This document shows positions 15,883 to 25,145 of a stretch of 64,000 bases of DNA, one piece after another. The stretch comes from Pseudohoeflea sp964511625 (GTDB lineage Bacteria; Pseudomonadota; Alphaproteobacteria; Rhizobiales; Rhizobiaceae), in contig CAZEJG010000013.1 of NCBI GenBank assembly GCA_964511625.1, positions 18,309-82,308 on the forward strand. The letters run 5' to 3'. The notes under the pieces were generated by a model. That model did not search any database and was not told the origin of the DNA. It was given only the letters and a program-made list of their open reading frames with translations. Each line of letters starts with the position of its first letter. Positions within the stretch are counted from its first letter, which is position 1. The position numbers were made by a program, and so were the translations under genes.

Positions 15883-17329
15883 CTGGGTCATCCTCGCCTC
15901 TGCCCTGACCGGGTTCGACCATTCCGCAACGCGACACAAGGTGCTCGGCACCCGCGACTATCTCGCCAAGCCCGAGATGTTCCGCGGCGCGCGACCGAAC
16001 ATCATCAACCTGTCGCGCTCCTACGCCTATCAGAGCCGCGGTTACTATGCCTCGCTGCTGGCGGCCGCACGTGGCCAGCGGGTGATCCCCTCGGTCGAGA
16101 CGATCATCGATCTCTCCCGGCGCGAACTCTACGACAACGCAATCCCCGAATTGGAGGATTCGCTCAACAAGGGGCTGGGTGAGACCTCGGCTTCCGCGCC
16201 GGCGCGGCTGAGGATCCATTTCGGCACCTGCGAGGATGGCAGGCTGGAAAAATTCGCCCGGCTGCTGTTCGACTGGTTTCGTGCCCCGATCCTCGAGGTG
16301 ACGCTGAAGCCCGGACAGTGGTGCCAGATCGTGAAGGTGGCGCTCCTGCCGGTGGCCAAGCTCGAGAAGGAGGAACGGCCGCATTTCTTCGCCGCCATGG
16401 AGCGCTATACGGCGCGCCAGTGGAAGGATGCCCGTTCGCGGACGCCGGCGCGCTACACCTTCGCCACGTTGGTCGACGCCAAGGAGGAACTACCGCCCTC
16501 CTCGATCGCAAGCCTCAAGCACTGGGCCCGCATCGCCGCCCGGATGGGCGTGGCCGTCGAGCCCATCGGGCGGAAGGATCTGCCGCGGCTCGCCAATTTC
16601 GACGCGCTGTTCATCCGCGAGACAACCTCGATCTCCAACCACACCTACCGCTTCGCCCGCCGCGCCCAGCAGGAGGGCATGCCGGTGATCGACGATCCGG
16701 TGTCGATGATCCGTTGCACCAACAAGGTCTATCTCGACGAGATGATGCGCGCCAACGGCGTCGCCGTGCCCGACACGGTGATGATCATCGGACAGGAGGA
16801 CATCGCCCGCGCCGCTGACCAGCTCGGTTTCCCGATGGTGGTGAAGGTGCCGGATTCCTCTTTCTCCCGCGGCGTCACCAAGGTCGCCGACATGGCGGAA
16901 CTGAAGAAACTGGTCGCCGCCTGGCTTGAAGACTCCGACGTGCTGATCGCCCAGAAGTTCATGCCGACCAAGTTCGACTGGCGCATCGGCGTGCTCGGCG
17001 GCAAGCCGCTGTTCGCGGTTCAGTACCTGATGGCAAAGAAGCACTGGCAGATCGTCAGGCACGATCCTGGCGGCCGCCCGGTGGAAGGCGGCTTCAACTC
17101 CTTCTCGCTCGCCGACACGCCGCCGGCGGTGCTGGATGCGGGCCTGCGTGCCGCGCGCTGCATCGGCGACGGTCTCTACGGCGTCGATCTCAAGGAGACC
17201 GACGACGGGGTCTTCGTCATCGAGGTCAACGACAACCCCAACCTCGACCACGGCGTCGAGGACGCTGCCGAGAAGGATGAGGTCTGGACCCGGCTGACCA
17301 ACTGGTTCGTCGAAAGGATTGTCTCCTAG
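15875..17329 (+). CDS. RimK-like ATP-grasp ligase with N-terminal RLAN-type domain
   Basis: A 484-residue protein. The first 160 or so residues, beginning MSDWVILAS and containing NIINLSRSYAYQSRGYY, fit the RLAN domain found only ahead of RimK-like ATP-grasp enzymes. From about 285 onward is the ATP-grasp fold: CTNKVYLDEMM, the ATP-binding FPMVVKVPDSSFSRGV, DWRIGVLGGKPLF and the metal-binding GVFVIEVNDNPNLDHG near the end. RimK-type enzymes add amino acids (often glutamate) to a carboxylate of a peptide or protein. It overlaps the GNAT/C39 gene by 8 nt. It is not the canonical ribosomal S6 ligase, which lacks the N-terminal domain. Confidence 0.85.
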   Translation: MSDWVILASALTGFDHSATRHKVLGTRDYLAKPEMFRGARPNIINLSRSYAYQSRGYYASLLAAARGQRVIPSVETIIDLSRRELYDNAIPELEDSLNKGLGETSASAPARLRIHFGTCEDGRLEKFARLLFDWFRAPILEVTLKPGQWCQIVKVALLPVAKLEKEERPHFFAAMERYTARQWKDARSRTPARYTFATLVDAKEELPPSSIASLKHWARIAARMGVAVEPIGRKDLPRLANFDALFIRETTSISNHTYRFARRAQQEGMPVIDDPVSMIRCTNKVYLDEMMRANGVAVPDTVMIIGQEDIARAADQLGFPMVVKVPDSSFSRGVTKVADMAELKKLVAAWLEDSDVLIAQKFMPTKFDWRIGVLGGKPLFAVQYLMAKKHWQIVRHDPGGRPVEGGFNSFSLADTPPAVLDAGLRAARCIGDGLYGVDLKETDDGVFVIEVNDNPNLDHGVEDAAEKDEVWTRLTNWFVERIVS

Positions 17330-17474
17330 CCCCATGGACGCACCGCGCAACTGGCTCCCGGGCCTTTTGCCGGGACGGCAAACAGGCTATAGGCAGGCGC
17401 GAAAGCCGGTGGCGAACGCTGCCGAATCGGGGTCTGCGCATGCCGGCCCGCCGGGAAGGACAGCGGACCGTTTC

Positions 17475-20336
17475 ATGGCAGACCGAAACGACGACGAGCT
17501 GAGATTTGACGACATCGTCGACCCAGCGGATCTGAAGGCGTCGCTCGATGCCATCGCCGCCGAACATGGCGGAGCGAGCCTCGAGGCGCGGTCGGCGGTT
17601 CTGGCAAAGATCAAGGACGTCAATGCCGAGGGCCGCGAGAAGGCCCGCGCCATGCTCGGCGAGGACGGCGGCGGCACGCTTTGCGCCCGCCGGATCTGCC
17701 ATCTCGAGGACGTGATGATCGCCGCGATCTTCGATTACGCCTCGCGCCACGTCTATCCGCTGGACAATCCCTCCACCTCCGAACGCCTGGCGGTCTCGGC
17801 CGTCGGCGGCTACGGCCGCGGCACGCTGGCCCCGGGCTCGGATATTGATCTTCTCTTCGTGCTGCCCTACCGCTCGACGCCCTGGACCGAGCAGGTGGCC
17901 GAATGGATCCTCTATCTCCTGTGGGATCTCGGCCAGAAGGTGGGCCACGCCACCCGCAACATCGATGAATGCGTGCGCCTGTCGCGCTCCGACATGACGA
18001 TCCGCACGGCCATCCTCGAGGCGCGCTTCCTGTGTGGCGAGAAACAGCTCTTCGACGAGCTGGAGACACGCTTCCGCGCCGAGGTGGTGGAGGGCACGGG
18101 ACCGGAGTTCATCGCTGCCAAGCTCGCCGAGCGCGACGAGCGCCACCGCAAGATCGGCGACACCCGTTATCTCGTCGAGCCCAACGTCAAGGAAGGCAAG
18201 GGCGGGCTGCGCGACATCAACACGCTGTTCTGGATCGCGCGCTACTACTACCGCATCGATTCCACCGAGGATCTGGTCAAGCTCGGCGTCCTCTCGCGAC
18301 GCGAATACGATCTCTTCGCCAAGGCCGAGGACTTCCTCTGGGCCGTGCGCTGCCACCTGCATTTCCTCACCGGCAAGAGCGAGGAGCGGCTCTCCTTCGA
18401 CGTCCAGCGCGAGATCGCCGAATCCCTCGACTATCAGGACCATCCGGGCCTGTCGGCCGTCGAGCGCTTCATGAAGCACTATTTTCTCGTCGCCAAGGAT
18501 GTCGGCGACCTGACCCGCATCTTCTGCGCAGAACTGGAAGACGAACAGGCCAAGACCGCGCCGGGCCTGATCAACGGCGTCATCGGCCGCTTCGCCGGAA
18601 AGCCGAAGAAGATCCCCGGCACCACCGAATTCCTCGATGATCGCGGCCGCATCCGGCTCGCCGACAAGGACGCTTTCCGCAAGGACCCGGTCAACCTGAT
18701 CAGGCTGTTTCATCTCGCCGATCTGCGCGCTCTCGACATCCATCCCGAGACGCTCAAGCAGGTGACGCGCTCGCTGCGGCTTATCAATCCGGCGCTGAGG
18801 GAAAACGAGGAGGCCAACCGCCTCTTCATGTCGATCCTGACCTCGCCGCGCGATCCGGCGGACATCCTGCGGCGGATGAACGAGGCCGGCGTGCTCGGCA
18901 AGTTCATTCCCGAATTCGGCAAGATCGTCGCGATGATGCAGTTCAACATGTATCATCACTTCACCGTCGACGAGCACCTGATCCGCTCGGTGGCTTCTCT
19001 CAGCGAGGTGGAGAAGGGCCAGAAGTCCGACCTGGTGCCGCTGTCGACGAAGCTGATGCCGAGCGTCGAGGAGCGCGACGTGCTCTACGTCGCCGTCTTC
19101 ATCCACGACATCGCCAAGGGCCGCCCCGAGGACCACTCGACAGCCGGCGCCAAGGTGGCCCGCAAGCTTTGCCCGCGGCTCGGCATGACCCCTAAACAGA
19201 CCGAGCTGGTCGCATGGCTGATCGAGGAACATCTGACCATGTCGATGGTCGCCCAGACCCGCGACCTAAACGACCGCAAGACGATCGTCGATTTCGCCGA
19301 ACGGGTGCAGTCGCTCGACCGATTGAAGCTCCTGCTGATCCTCACCGTCTGCGACATCCGCGCCGTCGGCCCGGGTGTCTGGAACGGCTGGAAGGGACAG
19401 CTGCTGCGTACCCTCTACTACGAGACGGAACTCCTGATCTCCGGCGGCTTCTCTGAAGCCTCCCGCAAGGAGCGCGCCAAGGCGATCCGCGCCGCCCTCA
19501 TTGACGCGCTGGCCGAGCGCGGCTGGAGCGAGAAGGAGCGCAAGGCCTATATCCGGCTGCCCTACGAGAACTATCTTCTTTCGGTCTCCCACGAAGACCA
19601 GATCCGCCATGCCGAATTCATCCGCGAGGCCGACCAGGCCGGCCATGCGCTCGCCACCATGGTGCAGACGCACGCCTTCCACGCCATCACCGAGATCACG
19701 CTGCTCGCCCCCGACCATCCGCGGCTTCTGTCGATCGTCACCGGGGCCTGCGCGGCCGCTGGCGCCAATATCGCCGATGCCGAAATCTACACCACCCGCG
19801 ACGGCCGCGCGCTTGATACCATCCTGATTAATCGCGCCTTCGAGGCCGACGAGGACGAATTGCGACGGGCCAAGTCGGTCGGCCGGATGATCGAGCAGGT
19901 GCTCGCCGGCACCGCCTCGATGCCCGAGGAAATCGCCCGCAAGCGCACCAGCCGGCGCTCAAAGACCAAGGCCTTCCGCGTCAAGCCGCAGGTGACGATC
20001 TCCAACACGCTGTCCAATAAGCTAACAGTCATCGAGGTGGAATGCCTCGATAGGCCGGGCCTTTTGTCCGACATCACCTCGGTGCTCTCCGACCTCTCGC
20101 TCGACATCTCGTCGGCCCATATCACTACCTTCGGCGAGAAGGTGGTCGACTCCTTCTACGTCAAGGATCTGGTCGGCATGAAGATCACAAACGAGACGCG
20201 GCAGGCCAATATCGTCGCCCGGCTGACGGCGGTTCTCGCAGACGAGCAGGATGAGGCACGTGACCGCATGCCCCCCGGCGTCATCGCACCCGTCGGCTCG
20301 GCGCCCCGGCGCGCTGCGCGGAGACGATCCGCTTGA
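17475..20336 (+). CDS. glnD: Bifunctional [protein-PII] uridylyltransferase/uridylyl-removing enzyme
   Basis: The nitrogen-status sensor that uridylylates PII when glutamine is low and removes UMP when it is high. The nucleotidyltransferase motif GGYGRGTLAPGSDIDLLF is at about 111-128, the HD hydrolase motif HDIAKGRPEDHS starts at H544, and two ACT domains (about 738 and 850 onward) bind glutamine. Starting at ATG 17475 the protein has 953 residues, near the rhizobial norm; the frame is open back to 17319 and an ATG at 17334 exists, but the added segment does not look like GlnD. murJ overlaps its stop. Confidence 0.96.
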   Translation: MADRNDDELRFDDIVDPADLKASLDAIAAEHGGASLEARSAVLAKIKDVNAEGREKARAMLGEDGGGTLCARRICHLEDVMIAAIFDYASRHVYPLDNPSTSERLAVSAVGGYGRGTLAPGSDIDLLFVLPYRSTPWTEQVAEWILYLLWDLGQKVGHATRNIDECVRLSRSDMTIRTAILEARFLCGEKQLFDELETRFRAEVVEGTGPEFIAAKLAERDERHRKIGDTRYLVEPNVKEGKGGLRDINTLFWIARYYYRIDSTEDLVKLGVLSRREYDLFAKAEDFLWAVRCHLHFLTGKSEERLSFDVQREIAESLDYQDHPGLSAVERFMKHYFLVAKDVGDLTRIFCAELEDEQAKTAPGLINGVIGRFAGKPKKIPGTTEFLDDRGRIRLADKDAFRKDPVNLIRLFHLADLRALDIHPETLKQVTRSLRLINPALRENEEANRLFMSILTSPRDPADILRRMNEAGVLGKFIPEFGKIVAMMQFNMYHHFTVDEHLIRSVASLSEVEKGQKSDLVPLSTKLMPSVEERDVLYVAVFIHDIAKGRPEDHSTAGAKVARKLCPRLGMTPKQTELVAWLIEEHLTMSMVAQTRDLNDRKTIVDFAERVQSLDRLKLLLILTVCDIRAVGPGVWNGWKGQLLRTLYYETELLISGGFSEASRKERAKAIRAALIDALAERGWSEKERKAYIRLPYENYLLSVSHEDQIRHAEFIREADQAGHALATMVQTHAFHAITEITLLAPDHPRLLSIVTGACAAAGANIADAEIYTTRDGRALDTILINRAFEADEDELRRAKSVGRMIEQVLAGTASMPEEIARKRTSRRSKTKAFRVKPQVTISNTLSNKLTVIEVECLDRPGLLSDITSVLSDLSLDISSAHITTFGEKVVDSFYVKDLVGMKITNETRQANIVARLTAVLADEQDEARDRMPPGVIAPVGSAPRRAARRRSA

Positions 20337-21907
20337 GCCTCGTCTCGAAATTCCTCTCCGTCGGCTCGGCCACCATGGCGAGCCGCATTCTGGGATTTGC
20401 CCGCGAGGCGCTGATGGCCGCGGCCCTGGGCGCGGGCCCCGTGGCCGACGCCTTCTATGCCGCCTTCCGCTTCCCCAATCTCTTCCGCCGGCTGTTTGCC
20501 GAAGGCGCCTTCAACGCCGCCTTCGTGCCGCTGTTTGCCAAGGAGATCGAGGGGGGCGGTGTCGATGGCGCCAAGCGCTTCTCGGAAGAAGTCTTCGGCG
20601 TCCTGTTCACGGTGCTCCTGATCCTGACCATCGCCATGGAACTTTCCATGCCGTTCCTGGTCAAGACGGTGATCGCGCCCGGCTTTGCAGACGACGCCGA
20701 CAAGTTCGATCTCACCGTCCGCCTCGCCATCATCATGTTCCCCTACCTGATGTGCATGTCGTTGGCGGCGATGATGAGCGGCATCCTCAATTCGCTGCAC
20801 AAGTACTTTGCCGCCGCCTTCGCGCCGGTGTTCTTCAACATCATCCTGATCGGGGTGCTGGTCTATGCGCTCAACGTCGGCCTCGACCCCGAGACGATCG
20901 TCATCAACATGGCCTGGGGCGTGATCGCGGCGGGCCTTTTGCAATTGCTGATCGTTGTCGTCGCCGTGCGCAAGGCGGGGATGCGGATCGGCTTCCGTCG
21001 ACCGGCGCTCACCCCCAACGTCAAGCGGCTGTTATGGCTCGCCGCCCCGGCGGCCGTGACCGGCGGCATCACCCAGATCAACCTGGTGATCGGCCAGATC
21101 ATCGCGTCCGGCAAGGACGGCGCGATCTCAGTGTTGCAATATGCCGACCGCGTCTACCAGCTGCCGCTCGGCGTCGTCGGCATTGCCGTGGGCGTCGTGC
21201 TGCTGCCCGAGCTCGCGCGCGCGCTCAAGGCCGGCCACATGGTCGAGGCGGCCTCGCTGCAGAACCGCTCAGTGGAGTTCGCGCTGTTCCTGACACTGCC
21301 CGCAACCGCTGCCCTCCTGACCATCGCCGACCCGATCGTCCGGCTCCTCTACGAGCGCGGCGCCTTCGGTCCCGAAACCACGGCTACCGTCGGCGGCGTG
21401 CTGGCGATCTTCGGCATCGGCCTTCCTGCCTTCGTGCTGATCAAGGCGTTCACGCCCGGTTTCTTTGCCCGCGAGGACACCCGCACGCCGATGATCTTCG
21501 CCGGTGTCTCCGTGGCGCTCAACATCGTGCTCGCACTCACCCTGTTCCCGATCATCGCCGAGCGCGGCATCGCCACCGCCGAGATCTGCTCGGGCTGGAC
21601 CAACGCGACCCTGCTCTTCGTCACCCTGGTGCGCCGCGGCCATTGGGAGATCGACCGGCCGACGCTCTCGCGCGTCATCCGGCTGGTGATCGCGGCCGTG
21701 CTGCTCGCCGCCTTCTTCCATTTCGGCCTGCCGGTGATCATGCCCTGGGTGCAACCGTCCTCGGCCGTCTGGCAGCAGTTCCTCGCGCTTGCGGGTTTCC
21801 TGGCCGCCGGGTTCCTGCTCTATGTGGCCATCGCCTTCGTCATCGGCGGCGCCGACTGGGGTGCGCTCAGGCGCGGCATCCGCCGCAAGCCGAAAACCCC
21901 GGCCTGA
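20333..21907 (+). CDS. murJ: Lipid II flippase MurJ (MviN)
   Basis: A 524-residue inner-membrane MOP-superfamily protein with about 14 helices that flips lipid II for peptidoglycan synthesis. Family landmarks are the N-terminal GFAREALMAAALGAGPVADAF region, the FRRLFAEGAFNAAFVP segment and, late in the protein, LYERGAFGPETT. The start is TTG at 20333, whose last two bases form part of the glnD stop (TTGA overlap), with GGAG 9 nt upstream. Coupling of glnD with murJ matches other rhizobia as I recall them. Confidence 0.95.
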   Translation: MSLVSKFLSVGSATMASRILGFAREALMAAALGAGPVADAFYAAFRFPNLFRRLFAEGAFNAAFVPLFAKEIEGGGVDGAKRFSEEVFGVLFTVLLILTIAMELSMPFLVKTVIAPGFADDADKFDLTVRLAIIMFPYLMCMSLAAMMSGILNSLHKYFAAAFAPVFFNIILIGVLVYALNVGLDPETIVINMAWGVIAAGLLQLLIVVVAVRKAGMRIGFRRPALTPNVKRLLWLAAPAAVTGGITQINLVIGQIIASGKDGAISVLQYADRVYQLPLGVVGIAVGVVLLPELARALKAGHMVEAASLQNRSVEFALFLTLPATAALLTIADPIVRLLYERGAFGPETTATVGGVLAIFGIGLPAFVLIKAFTPGFFAREDTRTPMIFAGVSVALNIVLALTLFPIIAERGIATAEICSGWTNATLLFVTLVRRGHWEIDRPTLSRVIRLVIAAVLLAAFFHFGLPVIMPWVQPSSAVWQQFLALAGFLAAGFLLYVAIAFVIGGADWGALRRGIRRKPKTPA

Positions 21908-21942
21908 GCGGTTCTTCATCCGCCAAAGCAGGCTGACGGGCC

Positions 21943-21971
21943 TTGACGGTTCATCTGCCCGGGCTCATACA
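21943..21971 (+). promoter_or_regulatory. Candidate promoter of trpS
   Basis: TTGACG at 21943-21948 and CATACA at 21966-21971 are separated by 17 nt, 60 nt upstream of the trpS start and just after the murJ stop. The -35 is close to consensus; the -10 is weaker. Confidence 0.45.
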
Positions 21972-22030
21972 CCCCCACGTTTTTCCAGAAGAGGGCGCGG
22001 GCCCTCCACAAGTCCGCCAGGAGTATGTTC

Positions 22031-23089
22031 ATGACCTTCAAGCCGCTCGTCTTTTCCGGCGTCCAGCCCACCGGCAATCTTCATCTCGGCAATTATCTCG
22101 GCGCCATCCGCCGTTTCGTCGCCCTGCAGGACGAGATGGACTGCATCTACTGCGTCGTTGACCTGCATTCGCTGACGGCGCAGCTCGTCCATAAGGACCT
22201 CAAGGAGCAGACCCGCTCGATCGCCGCCGCCTATCTCGCCGCAGGTATCGACGCGGACAAGCACATCGTCTTCAACCAGTCCGCCGTTTCCGGCCATGCC
22301 GAACTCGCCTGGATCTTCAACTGTGTCGCCCGCATCGGCTGGATGAACCGGATGACCCAGTTCAAGGACAAGGCCGGCAAGGACCGCGAGAACGCCTCGC
22401 TGGGCCTGCTCGCCTATCCGAGCCTGATGGCCGCCGACATTCTGCTCTACCGCGCCACTCACGTTCCGGTCGGCGACGACCAGAAGCAGCACCTGGAACT
22501 GACCCGCGACATCGCCATGAAGTTCAATCTCGACTTCGAGGACAATATCCGTGCCGCCGGCACAGGCGTCGACATCACCGTCGGCGACCAGCCGGTCCAT
22601 GCCTATTTCCCGATGACCGAGCCGATGATCAGCGGCGCCACCACCCGGGTGATGAGCCTGCGCGACGGCACCAAGAAGATGTCGAAATCCGATCCCTCGG
22701 ACCTCTCGCGCATCAACCTGACCGACGACGCCGACGGCATCAGCCGCAAGATCAAGAAGGCCAAGACCGACCCCGAGGCGCTGCCCTCTGAGATCGCCGG
22801 ACTGGAAGGTCGTCCCGAGGCGAGCAATCTGGTGGGCATCTACGCCGCGCTTTCCGACCGCACCAAGGAAGACGTGCTCGCCGAGTATGGCGGCCAGCAG
22901 TTCTCCACCTTCAAGCCGGCGCTCTCGGACCTCGCCGTCACCGTTCTGGCCCCGATCAATGCCGAGATGCGCAAGCTCGAGGCCGATCCCGGCCATATCG
23001 ATCAGGTGCTGAAAAACGGCGGCGAACGCGCCGGCGAGATCGCGGCCAAGACCATGGCCGATGTCAAGGACATCATCGGACTGTTGTAA
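22031..23089 (+). CDS. trpS: Tryptophanyl-tRNA synthetase
   Basis: A 352-residue class Ic aminoacyl-tRNA synthetase charging tRNA-Trp. The HIGH-equivalent is GNLHLGNYLGA (about 14-24) and the KMSKS loop is KKMSKSDPSD (about 216-225); HVPVGDDQKQHLELTRDIA is the conserved tryptophan/adenylate segment. Two in-frame ATGs compete: 22025 is only 1 nt from AGGAG, 22031 is 7 nt from it, so 22031 is preferred. Confidence 0.97.
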   Translation: MTFKPLVFSGVQPTGNLHLGNYLGAIRRFVALQDEMDCIYCVVDLHSLTAQLVHKDLKEQTRSIAAAYLAAGIDADKHIVFNQSAVSGHAELAWIFNCVARIGWMNRMTQFKDKAGKDRENASLGLLAYPSLMAADILLYRATHVPVGDDQKQHLELTRDIAMKFNLDFEDNIRAAGTGVDITVGDQPVHAYFPMTEPMISGATTRVMSLRDGTKKMSKSDPSDLSRINLTDDADGISRKIKKAKTDPEALPSEIAGLEGRPEASNLVGIYAALSDRTKEDVLAEYGGQQFSTFKPALSDLAVTVLAPINAEMRKLEADPGHIDQVLKNGGERAGEIAAKTMADVKDIIGLL

Positions 23090-23169
23090 GCACCGAAGCA
23101 AGGAGCGCCCTCCACTTTCGCCCGACCCCCATCTTGCGGGGCGGGGGCGGCGGAGGCATAGTCCGGCCC

Positions 23170-23661
23170 ATGGTTTCAAGACGACTTTCGAGAGAGGCCG
23201 GACACCGGCGCAAGTTTCTGGCGGTGGTGGACGATACCCCCGAATGCGAGCGCGCCATGCGCTATGCAGCGCTGCGCGCCAAGAATTCCGGCGGCGGACT
23301 GGTACTCTGCTACGTGATCTCGCCGACCGACTTCCAGCATTGGCTGGGGGTCGAGGAGATCATGAAGGCGGAAGCCATGGAGGAGGCCGAATCGACACTC
23401 GCCAAGGCCGCCGAAAAGCTGCGCCAGGCGATCGGCATCGATTCGGAGACCCGTATCCGGCAGGGCAAGGCTGCCGAGGAAATCCATTCCGTCATCGAGG
23501 AAGACCGCGACATCGCCATTCTGGTGCTCGCGGCCGGCTCCGCCAAGGAGGGCCCGGGTCCGCTCGTCTCCTCGATTGCCGGACGCGGCGCCGCATTCCC
23601 GATCCCGGTGACCGTGGTGCCCGACAATCTTTCCGACGAGGAAATCGACGCGCTGAGCTGA
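23170..23661 (+). CDS. Universal stress protein (UspA family)
   Basis: A 163-residue single UspA domain. The N-terminal strand FLAVVDDTPECERAMRYA starts the fold, and the DIAILVLAAGSAKEGPG and PVTVVPDN segments close it. In ATP-binding Usp proteins the motif is G-x2-G-x9-G-S/T; the loop here (AAGSAKEGPGPLVSSIAG) keeps some of the glycines, so nucleotide binding is uncertain. ATG 23170 gives the most family-like start; no clear ribosome binding site precedes it. It lies 80 nt after trpS. Confidence 0.85.
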   Translation: MVSRRLSREAGHRRKFLAVVDDTPECERAMRYAALRAKNSGGGLVLCYVISPTDFQHWLGVEEIMKAEAMEEAESTLAKAAEKLRQAIGIDSETRIRQGKAAEEIHSVIEEDRDIAILVLAAGSAKEGPGPLVSSIAGRGAAFPIPVTVVPDNLSDEEIDALS

Positions 23662-23679
23662 CGCCGGCGCATTCTTCGC

Positions 23680-23708
23680 TTGATATGGCGGGCGCACGGG
23701 CCTATTTT
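23680..23708 (+). promoter_or_regulatory. Candidate promoter of the NifU-like gene
   Basis: TTGATA at 23680-23685 and TATTTT at 23703-23708 are exactly 17 nt apart. The predicted start near 23715 leaves an 88-nt leader before the ATG at 23803. The -10 overlaps the Irr-box palindrome described separately. Confidence 0.6.
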
Positions 23709-23722
23709 GGAAGTATTCTAAA
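23706..23722. promoter_or_regulatory. Irr box / iron control element overlapping the -10 and start site
   Basis: TTTGGAA, GTA, TTCTAAA at 23706-23722 matches the rhizobial ICE palindrome (TTTAGAA-n3-TTCTAAA) at 13 of 14 arm positions. Irr binds such sites when iron and heme are low. Position over the -10 and start site predicts repression. The irr gene is in this window at 61630. Confidence 0.65.
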
Positions 23723-23802
23723 CTAAGAGCCTGGCGTTCCGTCGCCGGTGCACGGGAGCCCGGGGCCTTGAACCCCGGTGAAGACCCGAGGAGAGAAGTC
23801 CG

Positions 23803-24366
23803 ATGTTCATCCAGACCGAAGCAACGCCGAACCCCGCGACCCTGAAGTTCCTGCCCGGCAAGGTGGTCATGGAAAGCGGCACCGCCGAGTTCCGTTCAGA
23901 GACCGAGGCGGCATCGACGTCTCCGCTGGCCGCCAAGCTGTTCTCGATTCCCGGCGTGACCGGCGTCTTCTACGGCTATGACTTCATTACCGTGACCAAG
24001 GACGGCCCGGACTGGCAGCACCTCAAGCCCGCCATCCTCGGCGCCATCATGGAGCACTTCATGTCCGGCGCGCCGGTGATGAATGCCGGTGACGACGAAC
24101 TGGGCATGACCGACGAGGAATTCTTCGACGAGGCCGACGGCACCGTGGTCGCCACCATCAAGGAACTGCTCGAGACCCGGGTGCGCCCGGCCGTGGCCCA
24201 GGACGGCGGCGACATCACCTTCCGCGGCTTCAAGGACGGCAAGGTCTTTCTTTACATGAAGGGTGCCTGCGCAGGCTGCCCGTCCTCGACCGCCACGCTC
24301 AAGCACGGCATCCAGAATCTCCTGCGTCATTTCGTGCCGGAAGTGCGCGAAGTCGAAGCCGTCTGA
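23803..24366 (+). CDS. NifU-like Fe-S scaffold/carrier protein (Nfu family)
   Basis: A 187-residue protein of two parts: the N-terminal Nfu_N domain (MFIQTEATPNPATLKFLPG) and a C-terminal NifU domain with the cluster-binding CAGC motif (Cys156, Cys159) after VRPAVAQDGGDI. Nfu proteins receive Fe-S clusters from the scaffold and deliver them to target enzymes in the cytoplasm. An apparent Irr-controlled promoter precedes it, consistent with sparing iron when it is scarce. CGAGGAGAGAAG provides a strong ribosome binding site. Confidence 0.95.
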   Translation: MFIQTEATPNPATLKFLPGKVVMESGTAEFRSETEAASTSPLAAKLFSIPGVTGVFYGYDFITVTKDGPDWQHLKPAILGAIMEHFMSGAPVMNAGDDELGMTDEEFFDEADGTVVATIKELLETRVRPAVAQDGGDITFRGFKDGKVFLYMKGACAGCPSSTATLKHGIQNLLRHFVPEVREVEAV

Positions 24367-24470
24367 GGCGCCATTCCGCCTGATCCGGTGCGACCATCCG
24401 TCCAGGGCGATTCCCCCAGACGCGCTTTCGTGCTTGGATGGAGCCGCTATCAACCGGATTCGGACCTGAC

Positions 24471-25145
24471 GTGACACTTCTTGCCTTGGATTGCGCCCAG
24501 CGCCTGTGCGCCGCCGCCCTGTATGATGAAGGGCGCGGGGAGGTGCTGGCGCGCCGCGAACCCGAGATCGGCCGCGGCCATGCCGAGCTGCTGCCAGGAC
24601 TCCTCGCCGAGGTACTGGCCGAGGCAAAGCTTTCCCATTCCGACATCGACAGGATCGCCGTCACCATCGGTCCGGGCTCTTTTGCGGGCATCCGGGTCGG
24701 CGTGGCGTTTGCGCGCGGTCTGGGGCTCGCCCTGAAGGTGCCGGTCGTCGGTGTCTCCGGGCTTTATGCCATGGCCGCTCCTTTGGCGCGCCAATCCGGC
24801 GCAAATGTCATGGCGACGATCGACGCCAAGCGCGAGCGCATCTGGACGATCGTTGTCGCCCCCGATGGCACGATCCTCGCCGACCCGGCCGAGCTGACCG
24901 CAGCGGAAGCCGCAGAACTCGCAGGGCATGTGCGCGCGAGCGTGGCGGGTGACGCCACGCCCCTGATCCTCGCCGAGGACGACGCCCTGCCGACGCTCGA
25001 ATCGGGTCCCTTCGCCGATATCGCCGAGGTGGCGCGGATCGGCGCCGGTCTCGATCCGGAGGGCCATCCCGCCGAGCCCGCCTATCTGCGCGCGCCCGAC
25101 GCCAAGCCGCAGACCGGGTTCGCGGTGGAACGGATGAAGGCATGA
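24471..25145 (+). CDS. tsaB: tRNA threonylcarbamoyladenosine biosynthesis protein TsaB
   Basis: A 224-residue ASKHA-fold protein that scaffolds TsaD/TsaE for t6A37 formation. Recognised by the N-terminal LLALDCAQRLCAAALYD, the DRIAVTIGPGSFAGIRVGVAFARGL signature (about 57-81) and the late EPAYLRAP. GTG at 24471 gives the usual short N terminus; ATG at 24438 would add 11 residues. Its stop overlaps rimI (ATGA), a pairing common in proteobacteria. Confidence 0.94.
   Translation: MTLLALDCAQRLCAAALYDEGRGEVLARREPEIGRGHAELLPGLLAEVLAEAKLSHSDIDRIAVTIGPGSFAGIRVGVAFARGLGLALKVPVVGVSGLYAMAAPLARQSGANVMATIDAKRERIWTIVVAPDGTILADPAELTAAEAAELAGHVRASVAGDATPLILAEDDALPTLESGPFADIAEVARIGAGLDPEGHPAEPAYLRAPDAKPQTGFAVERMKA

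Noticed and set aside
17226..19232. A 668-codon open frame antisense to glnD
   Set aside because: Shadow frame; the sense strand carries all GlnD motifs.
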